The position numbers were made by a program, and so were the translations under genes. Shown piece after piece: positions 16,366 to 24,501 of a stretch of 64,000 nucleotides of DNA (position 1 is the first letter of the stretch; each line of letters opens with the position of its first letter). Source of the stretch: Planctobacterium marinum. Its GTDB lineage: Bacteria > Pseudomonadota > Gammaproteobacteria > Enterobacterales > Alteromonadaceae. Location of the stretch: positions 1,116,001-1,180,000 of the forward strand of contig NZ_AP027272.1 of NCBI RefSeq assembly GCF_036322805.1, written 5' to 3'. The notes beneath the pieces are model-generated. The model searched no databases. It was not told the DNA's origin and saw only the letters and a program-made list of their open reading frames with translations.

Positions 16366-19332
16366 ATGAGACCCAATTTATCTAAACTTTCATTTGCGAT
16401 AATGTCCGCCATTTCGCTACAGGTCAGCATGAATGTGTTGGCACAAGAATCTTCGGATGATGCAGAGGCGTCAGACAACACAGAAATTATTGAAGTCAAA
16501 GGTATGCGTAGTTCCCTCACCAGCGCGTTGGCTGAAAAACGGGAAGCCAATAATCTTGTCGAGGTGATTCAGGCAATTGATATTGGCAAGCTACCAGACC
16601 AAAACCTGGCTGAAGTACTGGAGAATGTCACCGGTATTCAAATTACTCGAGAAGCCGGTGTCGGTACTGGCGTTCAGATACGGGGAACAAATGCCAATCG
16701 CACGGAAATTAATGGGGTATCCACCGTGGGTTCTGGCTCTGGTCGTGGTGGCATTGATTTTGAAGATGTTTCTTCGGCAATCATCTCAGCGGTTGAAGTG
16801 ACCAAAGCACCCGAGGCGAAAACCATTGAAGGATCCGTGGGCGCAACCATTAATTTGCGCACTATTCGCCCATTGCAACTTAACGACCGTTTATTATCCG
16901 TGCGTGTGCAGGGTGAGGATAGCAGTCTCTCGACGGATAGCGTAACCCCTCGAATTTCGGGGGCCTTTGGCGACAACTGGGAATTGGATAACGGCAAGTT
17001 TGGTGTCGTGTTAAGTGCCAGCTACGCCGAGCAAGATGTGACTGCCTTCAGACCCCGTGCCGATCGCGATAATTTGGTTTCCTCTGACAGTGGTGCAGCA
17101 AGTGCTCAGTCTTTTGATTTTTTGCCAATCCAATTTTTGAATCAAGACTATGATAATTATGAGTACGAAACCAAAAACCTGGCGGGTACCCTTGAGTGGG
17201 CACCTGACGATAATACTCGATTTTATTTTGATGCCGTGATCAACGATCAAGAGCGCCGTCAAGAAAGTTCGCGCGTACAGGCGTCGGGTGTGAGTTCGCT
17301 AAATAATATTTCTATTCCCGATGCTTTCGAAACCGTCAACTTTGGCTCGCTAGGCGGTACAGATTTAGGCAGTATTCAAGCTGCGTTAACTGGAATTATT
17401 CCAGTGGATTTGGCAGATGATGATGACGATCCGAATCTGCGTTTTTCCAGTGATACCAACTCTCGTATTACTAAAAGTGAAATTTTCAGATTAGGTGGTG
17501 AGTGGCAGACAGATAAGTTCTCTGTTGAAGTTGAAGTGTCTAGCTCCAGTTCAGACAGCAATACACCAAGTTTTAACACCACGTTGAACTTTATCAATCC
17601 CAATGCGCCACTTGATGCAGGTGGTGGCAATGATAATAGTGTGCCTTTTGCCTATGATCTTTCTGGTGGCTCGCTCGCTTTTGGCGTTGCCTTTGGCGCA
17701 GAGTATGCCCCCACTGTTGAACAATTGTTAGATCCGGCAAATGTCGTACTACGAGATGTGAATATCGGCCAGGATATTGCGGAAAATACTGAAGATGCAT
17801 TTCGCGTAGACGTGAATTACGATATCAGCGCGTACAACATCAACTCGATTGATTTCGGCTATCGTTATAACAAAACCAGTAGTTTACGGGATCAGGTGCG
17901 CTCCAATGTAGGGTTACGCTCTATGGATGACAGTCCGCGCGGTAATTTGTTCTCCGATGTGTTGACTGCGGGACCGGATAATTTTAATGCTGCAGATGGC
18001 AGATCTTTATACGTTGGCGACTTTTTATTAATTAATCCGGAAATGGTAGCCTCTGATCCGGATGGCGTTTTGAGTACCCTTAATGCGGCAATCATAGCCC
18101 ACGGCGGCAGCCGTTCCATCAGTTCCCCGTCTTCGCAGGTGAGCGGATTTTTTGATATCGAAGAAGAAACTCATGCTCTGTATGCCCAGGCAAATTTTGA
18201 GATGGGTATAGTGCGCGGTAATTTTGGTGTTCGCTACCTGGAAACCGAAGTTAATTCCTTAGGAAACTCCATTACTGAAGATGCCGACGGTAACGAGATC
18301 GTGGAGCAGGTTGTCAGCCAGGGCGATTACAATTTTATTTTACCGCGTTTTAATATTGTGGCAGATGTGCACGAAGACGTTGTGCTACGGGCCGGGATTT
18401 CCAAAGATATTCGGCGCCCAGACTTCGATGACTTATCGACTTCGGTAACCTTTAGTACCAGCCCGAATCCGGCAGTTGCTATTGGTAACCCTGGTCTGGA
18501 GCCGGAAGAAGTGCTTTCCTTTGATTTTTCTGCTGAATGGTATTTTGCACCTGCCAGTGTGCTGAGTGCCGGGATTTTCTATAAAAAGCGCAAGGATTTG
18601 TTTGTCACCCAACAATCAGACCCATTTGAAGATCCGGTAACAGGTTATCGCGATATTACAGGTCCAGACTGTGAAGCCGGAGGGATTTTTAATCCGATTG
18701 CTGATATCAACGTTTTCGGACCTGAAGCTGGAGTAGGGGTATGTGTGCCTATTTCGACGGTGATCAACGATACCGGCGAAACTACTCAAAAGGGGATTGA
18801 GCTGGCTTTTCAATACGATTTGTCGCAATTTGAAGAGCAGTTGGGCTGGGCTTCTGGTTTTGGTGTTTTAGCAAACTACACCAAGCAAGAGTTCTCTGGT
18901 GGGGAAGCTGAAAACTCTGCAACGAGTCGCGCCAGCAATGTCTTTGCTGCTACCACTGGCGTGGATGGCATTTCAGTCTCCGCCATACAAGGCCTTATCG
19001 ATCTATCTGAGAATGCTTATAACCTGACGGTGTATTACGAAAAGTACGGTTTATCAGCACGGGCCCGCTACACCTGGCGTGAAGCTTATCGCTCTACAGA
19101 TTTTGGTAGCACCAGCAGTTTCCCATGGGGCTTCCCGGTGGTTCAAGAGGACAGAGGGCAGTTAAATGCCAGTATCAGCTATGATGTTAATGAAAATCTC
19201 AATATTGGTATTGAAGCGGTTAATCTGACTGAGTCTGATGTAACTCAATCTTGTGTCAATGAGGGGGCCTTGTTGTGCTTCCAGGGATTGACTGACCGTC
19301 GCATTACCTTTGGTGGTAGTTATCGCTTTTAA
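16366..19332 (+). CDS. Second TonB-dependent receptor
   Basis: A 988-residue receptor. The signal peptide ends near VLAQES, followed by IIEVKGMRSSLTSALAEKR, the start typical of the TIGR01782 TonB-Xanth-Caul group. The plug contains IGKLPDQNLAEVLENVTGIQ and VQIRGTNANRTEING; the C-terminus ends in the aromatic GGSYRF expected of an outer-membrane barrel. It is distinct from the first receptor, so the two may take different oligomer sizes or M/G compositions. Operator motifs lie upstream. An IS element begins 10 bp after its stop and separates it from its natural terminator. Confidence 0.88.
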   Translation: MRPNLSKLSFAIMSAISLQVSMNVLAQESSDDAEASDNTEIIEVKGMRSSLTSALAEKREANNLVEVIQAIDIGKLPDQNLAEVLENVTGIQITREAGVGTGVQIRGTNANRTEINGVSTVGSGSGRGGIDFEDVSSAIISAVEVTKAPEAKTIEGSVGATINLRTIRPLQLNDRLLSVRVQGEDSSLSTDSVTPRISGAFGDNWELDNGKFGVVLSASYAEQDVTAFRPRADRDNLVSSDSGAASAQSFDFLPIQFLNQDYDNYEYETKNLAGTLEWAPDDNTRFYFDAVINDQERRQESSRVQASGVSSLNNISIPDAFETVNFGSLGGTDLGSIQAALTGIIPVDLADDDDDPNLRFSSDTNSRITKSEIFRLGGEWQTDKFSVEVEVSSSSSDSNTPSFNTTLNFINPNAPLDAGGGNDNSVPFAYDLSGGSLAFGVAFGAEYAPTVEQLLDPANVVLRDVNIGQDIAENTEDAFRVDVNYDISAYNINSIDFGYRYNKTSSLRDQVRSNVGLRSMDDSPRGNLFSDVLTAGPDNFNAADGRSLYVGDFLLINPEMVASDPDGVLSTLNAAIIAHGGSRSISSPSSQVSGFFDIEEETHALYAQANFEMGIVRGNFGVRYLETEVNSLGNSITEDADGNEIVEQVVSQGDYNFILPRFNIVADVHEDVVLRAGISKDIRRPDFDDLSTSVTFSTSPNPAVAIGNPGLEPEEVLSFDFSAEWYFAPASVLSAGIFYKKRKDLFVTQQSDPFEDPVTGYRDITGPDCEAGGIFNPIADINVFGPEAGVGVCVPISTVINDTGETTQKGIELAFQYDLSQFEEQLGWASGFGVLANYTKQEFSGGEAENSATSRASNVFAATTGVDGISVSAIQGLIDLSENAYNLTVYYEKYGLSARARYTWREAYRSTDFGSTSSFPWGFPVVQEDRGQLNASISYDVNENLNIGIEAVNLTESDVTQSCVNEGALLCFQGLTDRRITFGGSYRF

Positions 19333-19391
19333 AGCGAAGTCTGTCTCGTCCTAAAATACGTTGACGTTTTATGCAGGCCGGTAGATTTTAT

Positions 19392-20240
19392 CTATCGGCC
19401 TTTTTCGTAATGCACCTGGTTAGGTGTTTTCATTCCCAAACTCAAGTGCGGCCTCATCTCATTGTAGATGTATATCGATTCATCCACGAGTTGCTTTAAT
19501 TCCCGCCTATTCTTGCACTGATGCAACAAGAACTCCTGCTTTAGTATGCCATTGATTCTTTCTGCTAAGGCATTCTGATAGCAATCATAACCATCGGTCA
19601 TAGATGGAGTAATGTTGTGATTTCTCAGGACAGCCTGATATTCCTCAGAGCAATATTGCACTCCTCGGTCTGAGTGATGAATCATTGGATGGTTATAGTA
19701 CTTATGCTTGATACTCATATTGAGTGCCTTAACCACATCTGTTGCTTTCATTTCATCGCTGAGTTCATACCCCATTATCTTTCGGGAATATGCATCCGTT
19801 GTTAATGATAAATAGTGCGTACCCGCATCTGACTTCACGTAGGTAATATCACTCACAAGCACATCCTCAGCCTGTTGAGGTTGATAGTCCTTCAGTAGAT
19901 TCGGGTGCTTTTTCATCCAGTGACGGCTGTCGGTTGTTTTTGTGTAACTACGTTTGGGTTTAACCAACATGCCTTCTGCGCGTAAATAATCAAACAGTCC
20001 ATCACGCCCCAACTTAATGCCAAGTTTATCAAGCTCTGGTTTCATCAGTTGGTAGAGCTTTCGAGTCCCAATCCGCGGCATGTACTGGCGCCAATACAGC
20101 ACCATGTCCTTAACCGGCATTAGCCTCTGCTGCTTATCGTTAAACCGCTTAACCCACTGATAAAGCCCTTGAGGTGTAAATCCGAATAGGCGACAACAAC
20201 GAGCTAGCTTTCTTCGTTTTTCAACTTTTCCCGCCCAGAG
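19392..20240 (-). CDS. IS3-family OrfB (DDE transposase domain), expressed by -1 frameshift from OrfA
   Basis: The rve-type DDE integrase. The frame is open from at least 20240 and continues without a stop into the first ATG at 20120. The upstream residues (KRRKLARCCRLFG...) have the usual OrfB start, so the functional product is the OrfAB fusion. The catalytic acids are all present: Asp in VSDITYVKSD, Asp in HHSDRGVQY and Glu in NALAERINGILK. Nothing suggests decay. Confidence 0.88.
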   Translation of the reverse strand, partial: LWAGKVEKRRKLARCCRLFGFTPQGLYQWVKRFNDKQQRLMPVKDMVLYWRQYMPRIGTRKLYQLMKPELDKLGIKLGRDGLFDYLRAEGMLVKPKRSYTKTTDSRHWMKKHPNLLKDYQPQQAEDVLVSDITYVKSDAGTHYLSLTTDAYSRKIMGYELSDEMKATDVVKALNMSIKHKYYNHPMIHHSDRGVQYCSEEYQAVLRNHNITPSMTDGYDCYQNALAERINGILKQEFLLHQCKNRRELKQLVDESIYIYNEMRPHLSLGMKTPNQVHYEKGR

Positions 20241-20605
20241 AGCTTGTCGTAGTACTTTTTTCTGTAGTTACTCCCACACTCGTTATCAACACGGGTTACT
20301 ACCTCTTCCAGAACATCAATTTTGAGTTCAGCATCAGCTAATGCGCGTTCTAAACGCTTAATCTTTTGGGCGGGTGTTTCGTTGGATTGAGACATAAGTG
20401 AATGCATCAAAGGCTCAGACCAATCCAGCTTACCATGCTTTCGTAGCCAGACGAGAACTGTACTTCGGCCTTGAATGCCAAAGTGCTTTTGAGCTTGTTT
20501 GTAGGTGAAGTCGCCTTTTTCGACTTGCGCTACAACGGCCAATTTAAAGCCTAAGGTGTAATCACGTTGAGTTCGTTTAACGCGTTGTTTATCTGGGTTT
20601 CTCAT
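20204..20605 (-). CDS. IS3-family OrfA (helix-turn-helix, transposase N-terminal part)
   Basis: I take the start at 20605 (MRNPDKQRVKRTQRDYT), since the ATG at 20629 lies within the terminal repeat; this gives 133 residues. The protein has the HTH of IS3 OrfA (YTLGFKLAVVAQVEKGDFTYKQAQKHFGI, positions about 16-45) and a leucine-zipper-like coiled coil (AQKIKRLERALADAELKIDVLEEVV). Its end overlaps the orfB frame at an A-run (G AAA AAC around 20215-20222), where -1 frameshifting would fuse the two products into the transposase. Confidence 0.9.
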   Translation of the reverse strand: MRNPDKQRVKRTQRDYTLGFKLAVVAQVEKGDFTYKQAQKHFGIQGRSTVLVWLRKHGKLDWSEPLMHSLMSQSNETPAQKIKRLERALADAELKIDVLEEVVTRVDNECGSNYRKKYYDKLSGREKLKNEES

Positions 20606-20660
20606 AATAAGTCCTAAATGTGTAAACACATTTCAGGACGGGACAGTCATTGAAAAACAA

Positions 20661-20688
20661 AAAGCAAGCCATCGGCTTGCTTTTTTTA
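20661..20688. terminator. Bidirectional terminator, displaced from the TonB receptor by the IS
   Basis: AAAGCAAGCC (20661-20670) pairs perfectly with GGCTTGCTTT (20674-20683). T runs lie on both sides, so it serves the minus-strand gntR gene and originally the plus-strand receptor. Without the IS it would stand about 30 bp after the receptor stop. Confidence 0.9.
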
Positions 20689-20733
20689 TGCTTGAAGCGC
20701 CCCTTGTTGTTGAGGCACTTCTTGGTGATCCTG

Positions 20734-21465
20734 TTATTGAGCAAGGTGTGAGATGGAATACAGACCCCGGGTCTCATCGGTTTTGCGCTTTATTTCTTCC
20801 AGTGCTTTACGCTCGCTGGCGTCAAACAGCGCATTGATCAATCGGTTGAAGTGATCATGCATTGCTTTTCTGGCTGCTGATGAATCGCGTTTTGCAATGG
20901 CATCATAAATTGCTTTGTGTTCTTTGAGTCTTTGCTCAACACTCTGAGAACAGACATCCTGGTAAGCGGCAATGATCTGTGGTCGTGAGCGTCGCAACTC
21001 CCATAAGTTTTTAACGGACAATAAAATGGCTTTGTTGCGAGTGGCGCGAGATATAATTTCGTGAAACTCCTGGTCCGCCTCATCAGCGGTTTCCGGCGAC
21101 TTCATTGCCTCTATCGTGGCACCAAGGGCGACTAATTCCTCGTCAGTTACAGTGGCTGCAGCAAGAGCCGCCGCTTCCGCTTCTACAAGTGCTCTGGCTT
21201 GAGTGAGCTCAAAGGCACTGATGGTTTTTAAGATTTGATCCGATTCCTCTGCGTCTGTCACAAATACGCCAGAGCCAGTTTTCACTTCAACGCGTCCTCT
21301 GACTTCCAGTGCGATAATTGCTTCGCGTATGGTGGGTCGGCTCACATCAAAAGCTTCGGCTAACTCTCGCTCTGCCGGAAGACGACTTCCAGTTGAGTAC
21401 TCGCCTTTTTCAATCAAGGATTCCAGTTTATCAACAACTGTCCAGAAACGTCTGCGGCTTTTCAT
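20734..21465 (-). CDS. GntR-family (FadR/FCD) regulator, probable repressor of the alginate regulon
   Basis: A 243-residue regulator. The winged HTH spans about residues 10-75 (GSRLPAERELAEAFDVSRPTIREAI, then GSGVFV). A FCD helical ligand domain follows, with the metal-binding pattern (EFHEIISRAT, later EHKAIYDAI and AMHDHFNRL). Such proteins usually respond to uronate catabolites such as KDG and leave DNA when bound. A near-palindrome TTGGTAATAATTACCCAA lies 25 bp upstream and fits autoregulation. The same half-site recurs across the alginate locus, which is the basis of the regulon call. Confidence 0.88.
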   Translation of the reverse strand: MKSRRRFWTVVDKLESLIEKGEYSTGSRLPAERELAEAFDVSRPTIREAIIALEVRGRVEVKTGSGVFVTDAEESDQILKTISAFELTQARALVEAEAAALAAATVTDEELVALGATIEAMKSPETADEADQEFHEIISRATRNKAILLSVKNLWELRRSRPQIIAAYQDVCSQSVEQRLKEHKAIYDAIAKRDSSAARKAMHDHFNRLINALFDASERKALEEIKRKTDETRGLYSISHLAQ

Positions 21466-21490
21466 CTTTATTATCTCTTTTCTGACTCTA

Positions 21491-21508
21491 TTGGTAATAA
21501 TTACCCAA
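21491..21508. promoter_or_regulatory. Operator of the GntR gene
   Basis: TTGGTAATAATTACCCAA, with a perfect odd-centred core GGTAAT-A-ATTACC. It is the most symmetric copy of the motif in the window and lies directly upstream of gntR. Confidence 0.7.
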
Positions 21509-21602
21509 GCAACTTAAATTTGTCTGTTTGCGGCTTGTTGTTTGAAGCTTGATATCTACCACATTAACCAAAAATGGGCTTTTAAGGCTTCAGTACATTA
21601 AA

Positions 21603-21632
21603 TTGGTAATTACATTAGTGCTAATTGGTAAC
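21603..21632. promoter_or_regulatory. Second operator pair upstream of gntR
   Basis: TTGGTAATTAC at 21603 and TTGGTAAC at 21625 form a direct repeat with 22-bp period, the same spacing as the pair at 7321/7343. This supports cooperative binding on one face of the helix. Confidence 0.5.
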
Positions 21633-21721
21633 ATATATTTGTTGACAAAGATTGTCAATTTGACATTGGCCTAATTTACCCTCTAAGTCTTGTTTTTTAT
21701 GGCTTTCCCGGCAATTTCAAG

Positions 21722-23464
21722 TCACACCAATAACAGGGCACTCATGGTCCATAAAATGGCAGCGCCAAATGCGGCCATGCTGGCGGGAACAATTTGCGTT
21801 TTCACGTGATCCATCAGGTCGCACCCTGTCGTCATGGCACTGAGGATGGTGGTATCCGAAATCGGTGAGCACTGATCCCCAAACACACTGCCGTTGAGCA
21901 CGGTGGCAAAACAAATCATCATAAATAGCTCTGGATTGGCTAGCGCCTGCGCATCGGCAATGGCCCAGGCCAGCGGCATAGCTAGCGGAAAGGCGATGGC
22001 ATAAGTGCCCCAGCTCGTTCCGGTGGAAAAGGCAATTAACATAGTGAGGATTTGTAAAATTACTGGCAGAGCCCAAAATGGCACCTGCTGTCCTAATAAA
22101 TCCACTAAAAACAAGCCGCCACCGATTTCCTTGCTAATGCCACCAATGGTAATGGCCAACATTAGTACCACGGAGGCAACAACAACGCCTTTCAAACCAT
22201 TGCCAAAGCCATCCATGATATTTCCCAGTGACATGCCTTTAAATAACGCCAAAGCGACACATAGCCCAAGCGCAGAGCCGAACGCCCAGTGAATTTTGGG
22301 CGAACCTAAAAAGACAAAGGTCAATACCGCCACCATTAGGAGCGTGACTAAAGGTAAAATAAATTCCAGTGCCGAAGAGCGGTAATTGTCGGGAACTTGC
22401 GGCTCGTGTAACTCTTTGGCGCTAACTGGTTTTGCACCGGGCGCATCCAGTTCGCCTGTGTTTTGGCTGCGCTGCCAGGCTGTTCTTAAAGGTTTACCGG
22501 CAAAGTTAAAGTGGTTAAGGCTCACAAGTAAGGTACCGGTAATGGCTAAAATGGCGTAGAAGCTGAAAGGTACGCTACTGAAGAAAAAGGCAATGCGGTC
22601 TGCTTCGGTGGCCAAAAACGCGGCGCCGGGGACAAAAATCAAAGCTTGTACATAAGCAGGCCAGGCATTAAAGGCAATCAGAGATGCGATGGGTGAGGCG
22701 GTGGAGTCCACGATATAGCTCATCTCTTCGTGACTCACCTTGGCTTTATCCGCCATAGGTTTAACGGTTGTGCCCACAAGGACGGTACTCATTGTACCGC
22801 CCTGGAAAAACAGAACGCCCAGACACCAGGCAATAAACTTTGCTGAGCGCGGACCTTTGACAAAATGACGGGTCATATACTCGGCAAATGCTTGCGCGGC
22901 CCCGGTTTTGGACCACATGCCCAGTAAGCCTCCCAGCAACCACAAATACAAAATCAATATGCCTGCCGCATTGTCGGTGCCAACACTGGGGATTAATACA
23001 TCACCGGTAATATCGAATTTACCCAACATAATGGCGCCCACTAATATACCACTGAGCAATGCCGCTACCGGTTCTCGGGTTAACAAGCACATTAAAATTG
23101 CCACGATAGCGGGTAATAGCGACCAGGCCCCCAGATGGTAGTCGGCCTTGAGCATTACGATGTTTTGCGGATCGTTATCGAGGTAAACCCACTGGGTTTT
23201 TACCTCAGGTGCCTGCGAAATGTTATCCAGTGCTGCCTGGCGTAAGGGGGAGGATTCATAAGCAATCGCTTGTGGAACAATTCTCTGTTTGCCCCGCTCA
23301 ATGTATACCGCCTGAACGTTATCATTCTGAAAAATATCGTAGCTAAGGCGCTGCTCTTTCCATGTTGCAGGTACGGCAAAAAAGCAATAAATTGCTGCGG
23401 CCAACGCCACCAGGAAAAATAACCCTGCGGAGTTTTTGTTCATTGCTTTAAAGGAAAAATTCAC
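21722..23464 (-). CDS. NhaC-family Na+/H+ antiporter-like membrane protein
   Basis: The frame runs up to 23566, but the first 34 residues are not membrane-like and overlap the opposite gene's region. I prefer GTG at 23464, with AGAAGG about 10 nt upstream; ATG at 23443 ([12 protein letters not shown]) is the alternative. The product is about 580 residues with a first helix, a periplasmic insert of about 100 residues, then some 11 further helices. Family-typical segments include [29 protein letters not shown] and [16 protein letters not shown]. Such carriers exchange Na+ for H+ or organic ions. It precedes gntR on the same strand, and a link to sodium released from alginate is conceivable but unproven. 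Confidence 0.8.
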   Translation of the reverse strand: MNFSFKAMNKNSAGLFFLVALAAAIYCFFAVPATWKEQRLSYDIFQNDNVQAVYIERGKQRIVPQAIAYESSPLRQAALDNISQAPEVKTQWVYLDNDPQNIVMLKADYHLGAWSLLPAIVAILMCLLTREPVAALLSGILVGAIMLGKFDITGDVLIPSVGTDNAAGILILYLWLLGGLLGMWSKTGAAQAFAEYMTRHFVKGPRSAKFIAWCLGVLFFQGGTMSTVLVGTTVKPMADKAKVSHEEMSYIVDSTASPIASLIAFNAWPAYVQALIFVPGAAFLATEADRIAFFFSSVPFSFYAILAITGTLLVSLNHFNFAGKPLRTAWQRSQNTGELDAPGAKPVSAKELHEPQVPDNYRSSALEFILPLVTLLMVAVLTFVFLGSPKIHWAFGSALGLCVALALFKGMSLGNIMDGFGNGLKGVVVASVVLMLAITIGGISKEIGGGLFLVDLLGQQVPFWALPVILQILTMLIAFSTGTSWGTYAIAFPLAMPLAWAIADAQALANPELFMMICFATVLNGSVFGDQCSPISDTTILSAMTTGCDLMDHVKTQIVPASMAAFGAAILWTMSALLLV

Positions 23465-23582
23465 TATAACCGGGCCTTCTTTCTGGTTGATCAAAATGTC
23501 AGGTTTGCCACTATACAGAATATGGTAAACAATTGACCTTATTAATTTGTTAGCGTATCGCTGCAAAACTCAGGAACAGAAT

Positions 23583-24437
23583 ATGAAAAAAACGCTCATT
23601 GCTATGCTTACCGGACTCATTGTCGGTCAGGCGACAGCCCACGACCGCTTTGAGAATGTGGAAATTAAAGCGTCAAAACTCTCTGACTCAGTACACATGC
23701 TCACCGGCGCTGGCGGGAACATTGGCGTTTCTGCCGGAGACGATGGGGTGTTGGTCATTGATGATCAGTTCGAAGAGCTGGGACCTAAAATTCGCGATGC
23801 CATCAAAGCGATTTCTGATAGCGATATTCGCTACCTGATCAATACGCATTATCATGGCGATCACACCGGCAGCAATGCCTGGTTCAAAGACAACGAAGAT
23901 GTCACTATTTTTGCTCATGACAATGTGCGCGTGCGTCTCATCGGTGATAATAAGGTCTCCGGTAGTGCCTTGCCGGTGGTAACCTACGAGCAAGGCGTGA
24001 AGTTTCATCTCAATGGCGATGTGATCCACGTTATTCACACGCCTGCCAGCCACACCGACGGAGATAGTTTTGTCTGGTTCGAAAAGCAAAATATTATCCA
24101 CGCTGGCGATATGTTGTTTAAAGATTGGTTCCCCTACATCGATTTAGATGGTGGCGGTACTGTTGAAGGGTACATGAATACCTTGCAAGCAATGATTGAT
24201 GCCTCAAATGATGCAACCCAGATTATTCCGGGACACGGTCCTTTAGCCAGCCGTCAGGATTTGAAAAACTCGCTGAACATGATCAAAGTCACTGCCAAGG
24301 AAATCAAAGCCCGTAAAGATGCCGGTATGAGCATTGAAGACGCTGTTGCCAAGGGCCTGGACAGTGAATGGGATAGCTGGTCATGGAACTTTATTACTAC
24401 CGAGCGCTGGATTAAAACCCTTTATAACGGGCAATAA
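23583..24437 (+). CDS. Exported metallo-beta-lactamase-fold hydrolase
   Basis: A 284-residue protein with a signal peptide (MKKTLIAMLTGLIVGQATA). An in-frame start at 23547 is less likely, since the ATG at 23583 begins a standard leader. The zinc motif NTHYHGDHTGSN holds His89, His91, Asp93 and His94, with later ligands in HTPASHTDGD, HAGDMLF and IPGHGP. It resembles periplasmic MBL-fold proteins of marine bacteria whose substrates are unknown. Nothing marks it as a true beta-lactamase. It is divergent from the antiporter gene and followed by a terminator. Confidence 0.82.
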   Translation: MKKTLIAMLTGLIVGQATAHDRFENVEIKASKLSDSVHMLTGAGGNIGVSAGDDGVLVIDDQFEELGPKIRDAIKAISDSDIRYLINTHYHGDHTGSNAWFKDNEDVTIFAHDNVRVRLIGDNKVSGSALPVVTYEQGVKFHLNGDVIHVIHTPASHTDGDSFVWFEKQNIIHAGDMLFKDWFPYIDLDGGGTVEGYMNTLQAMIDASNDATQIIPGHGPLASRQDLKNSLNMIKVTAKEIKARKDAGMSIEDAVAKGLDSEWDSWSWNFITTERWIKTLYNGQ

Positions 24438-24457
24438 CGCTATCGGCTAAATAACAC

Positions 24458-24484
24458 AAAGGGAACTTCACGCTCCCTTTTTAT
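24458..24484 (+). terminator. Terminator after MBL-fold gene
   Basis: AAAGGGA (24458-24464) pairs with TCCCTTT (24474-24480) across a 9-nt loop, followed by T residues. Confidence 0.75.
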
Positions 24485-24501
24485 TGTTTGTTTTAACACC
24501 G

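Larger units (their letters stand above)
19342..20645 (-). mobile_element. Complete IS3-family insertion sequence, 1304 bp, with 3-bp target duplication
   Basis: The imperfect terminal inverted repeats are TGTCTCGTCCTAAAAT (from 19342) and TGTCCCGTCCTGAAAT (reading inward from 20645); similarity extends to about 25 bp. GTC flanks both sides (19339-19341 and 20646-20648), a 3-bp target duplication as IS3 elements make. Inside are orfA and orfB in -1 register. The intact ends, duplication and undamaged frames indicate a recent, possibly active, insertion. Confidence 0.93.

Noticed and set aside
19392-20605. Transposase looks broken into two frames
   Set aside because: IS3 elements normally encode OrfA and OrfB in -1 register; both parts and the ends are intact.
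23465-23566. N-terminal extension of the antiporter to 23566
   Set aside because: The residues are not leader-like, overlap the divergent gene region, and a better ribosome site lies at the GTG 23464.
23583-24437. Antibiotic-resistance beta-lactamase
   Set aside because: The fold motif is shared by many hydrolases; no feature ties this or the other two MBL-fold genes to beta-lactams.
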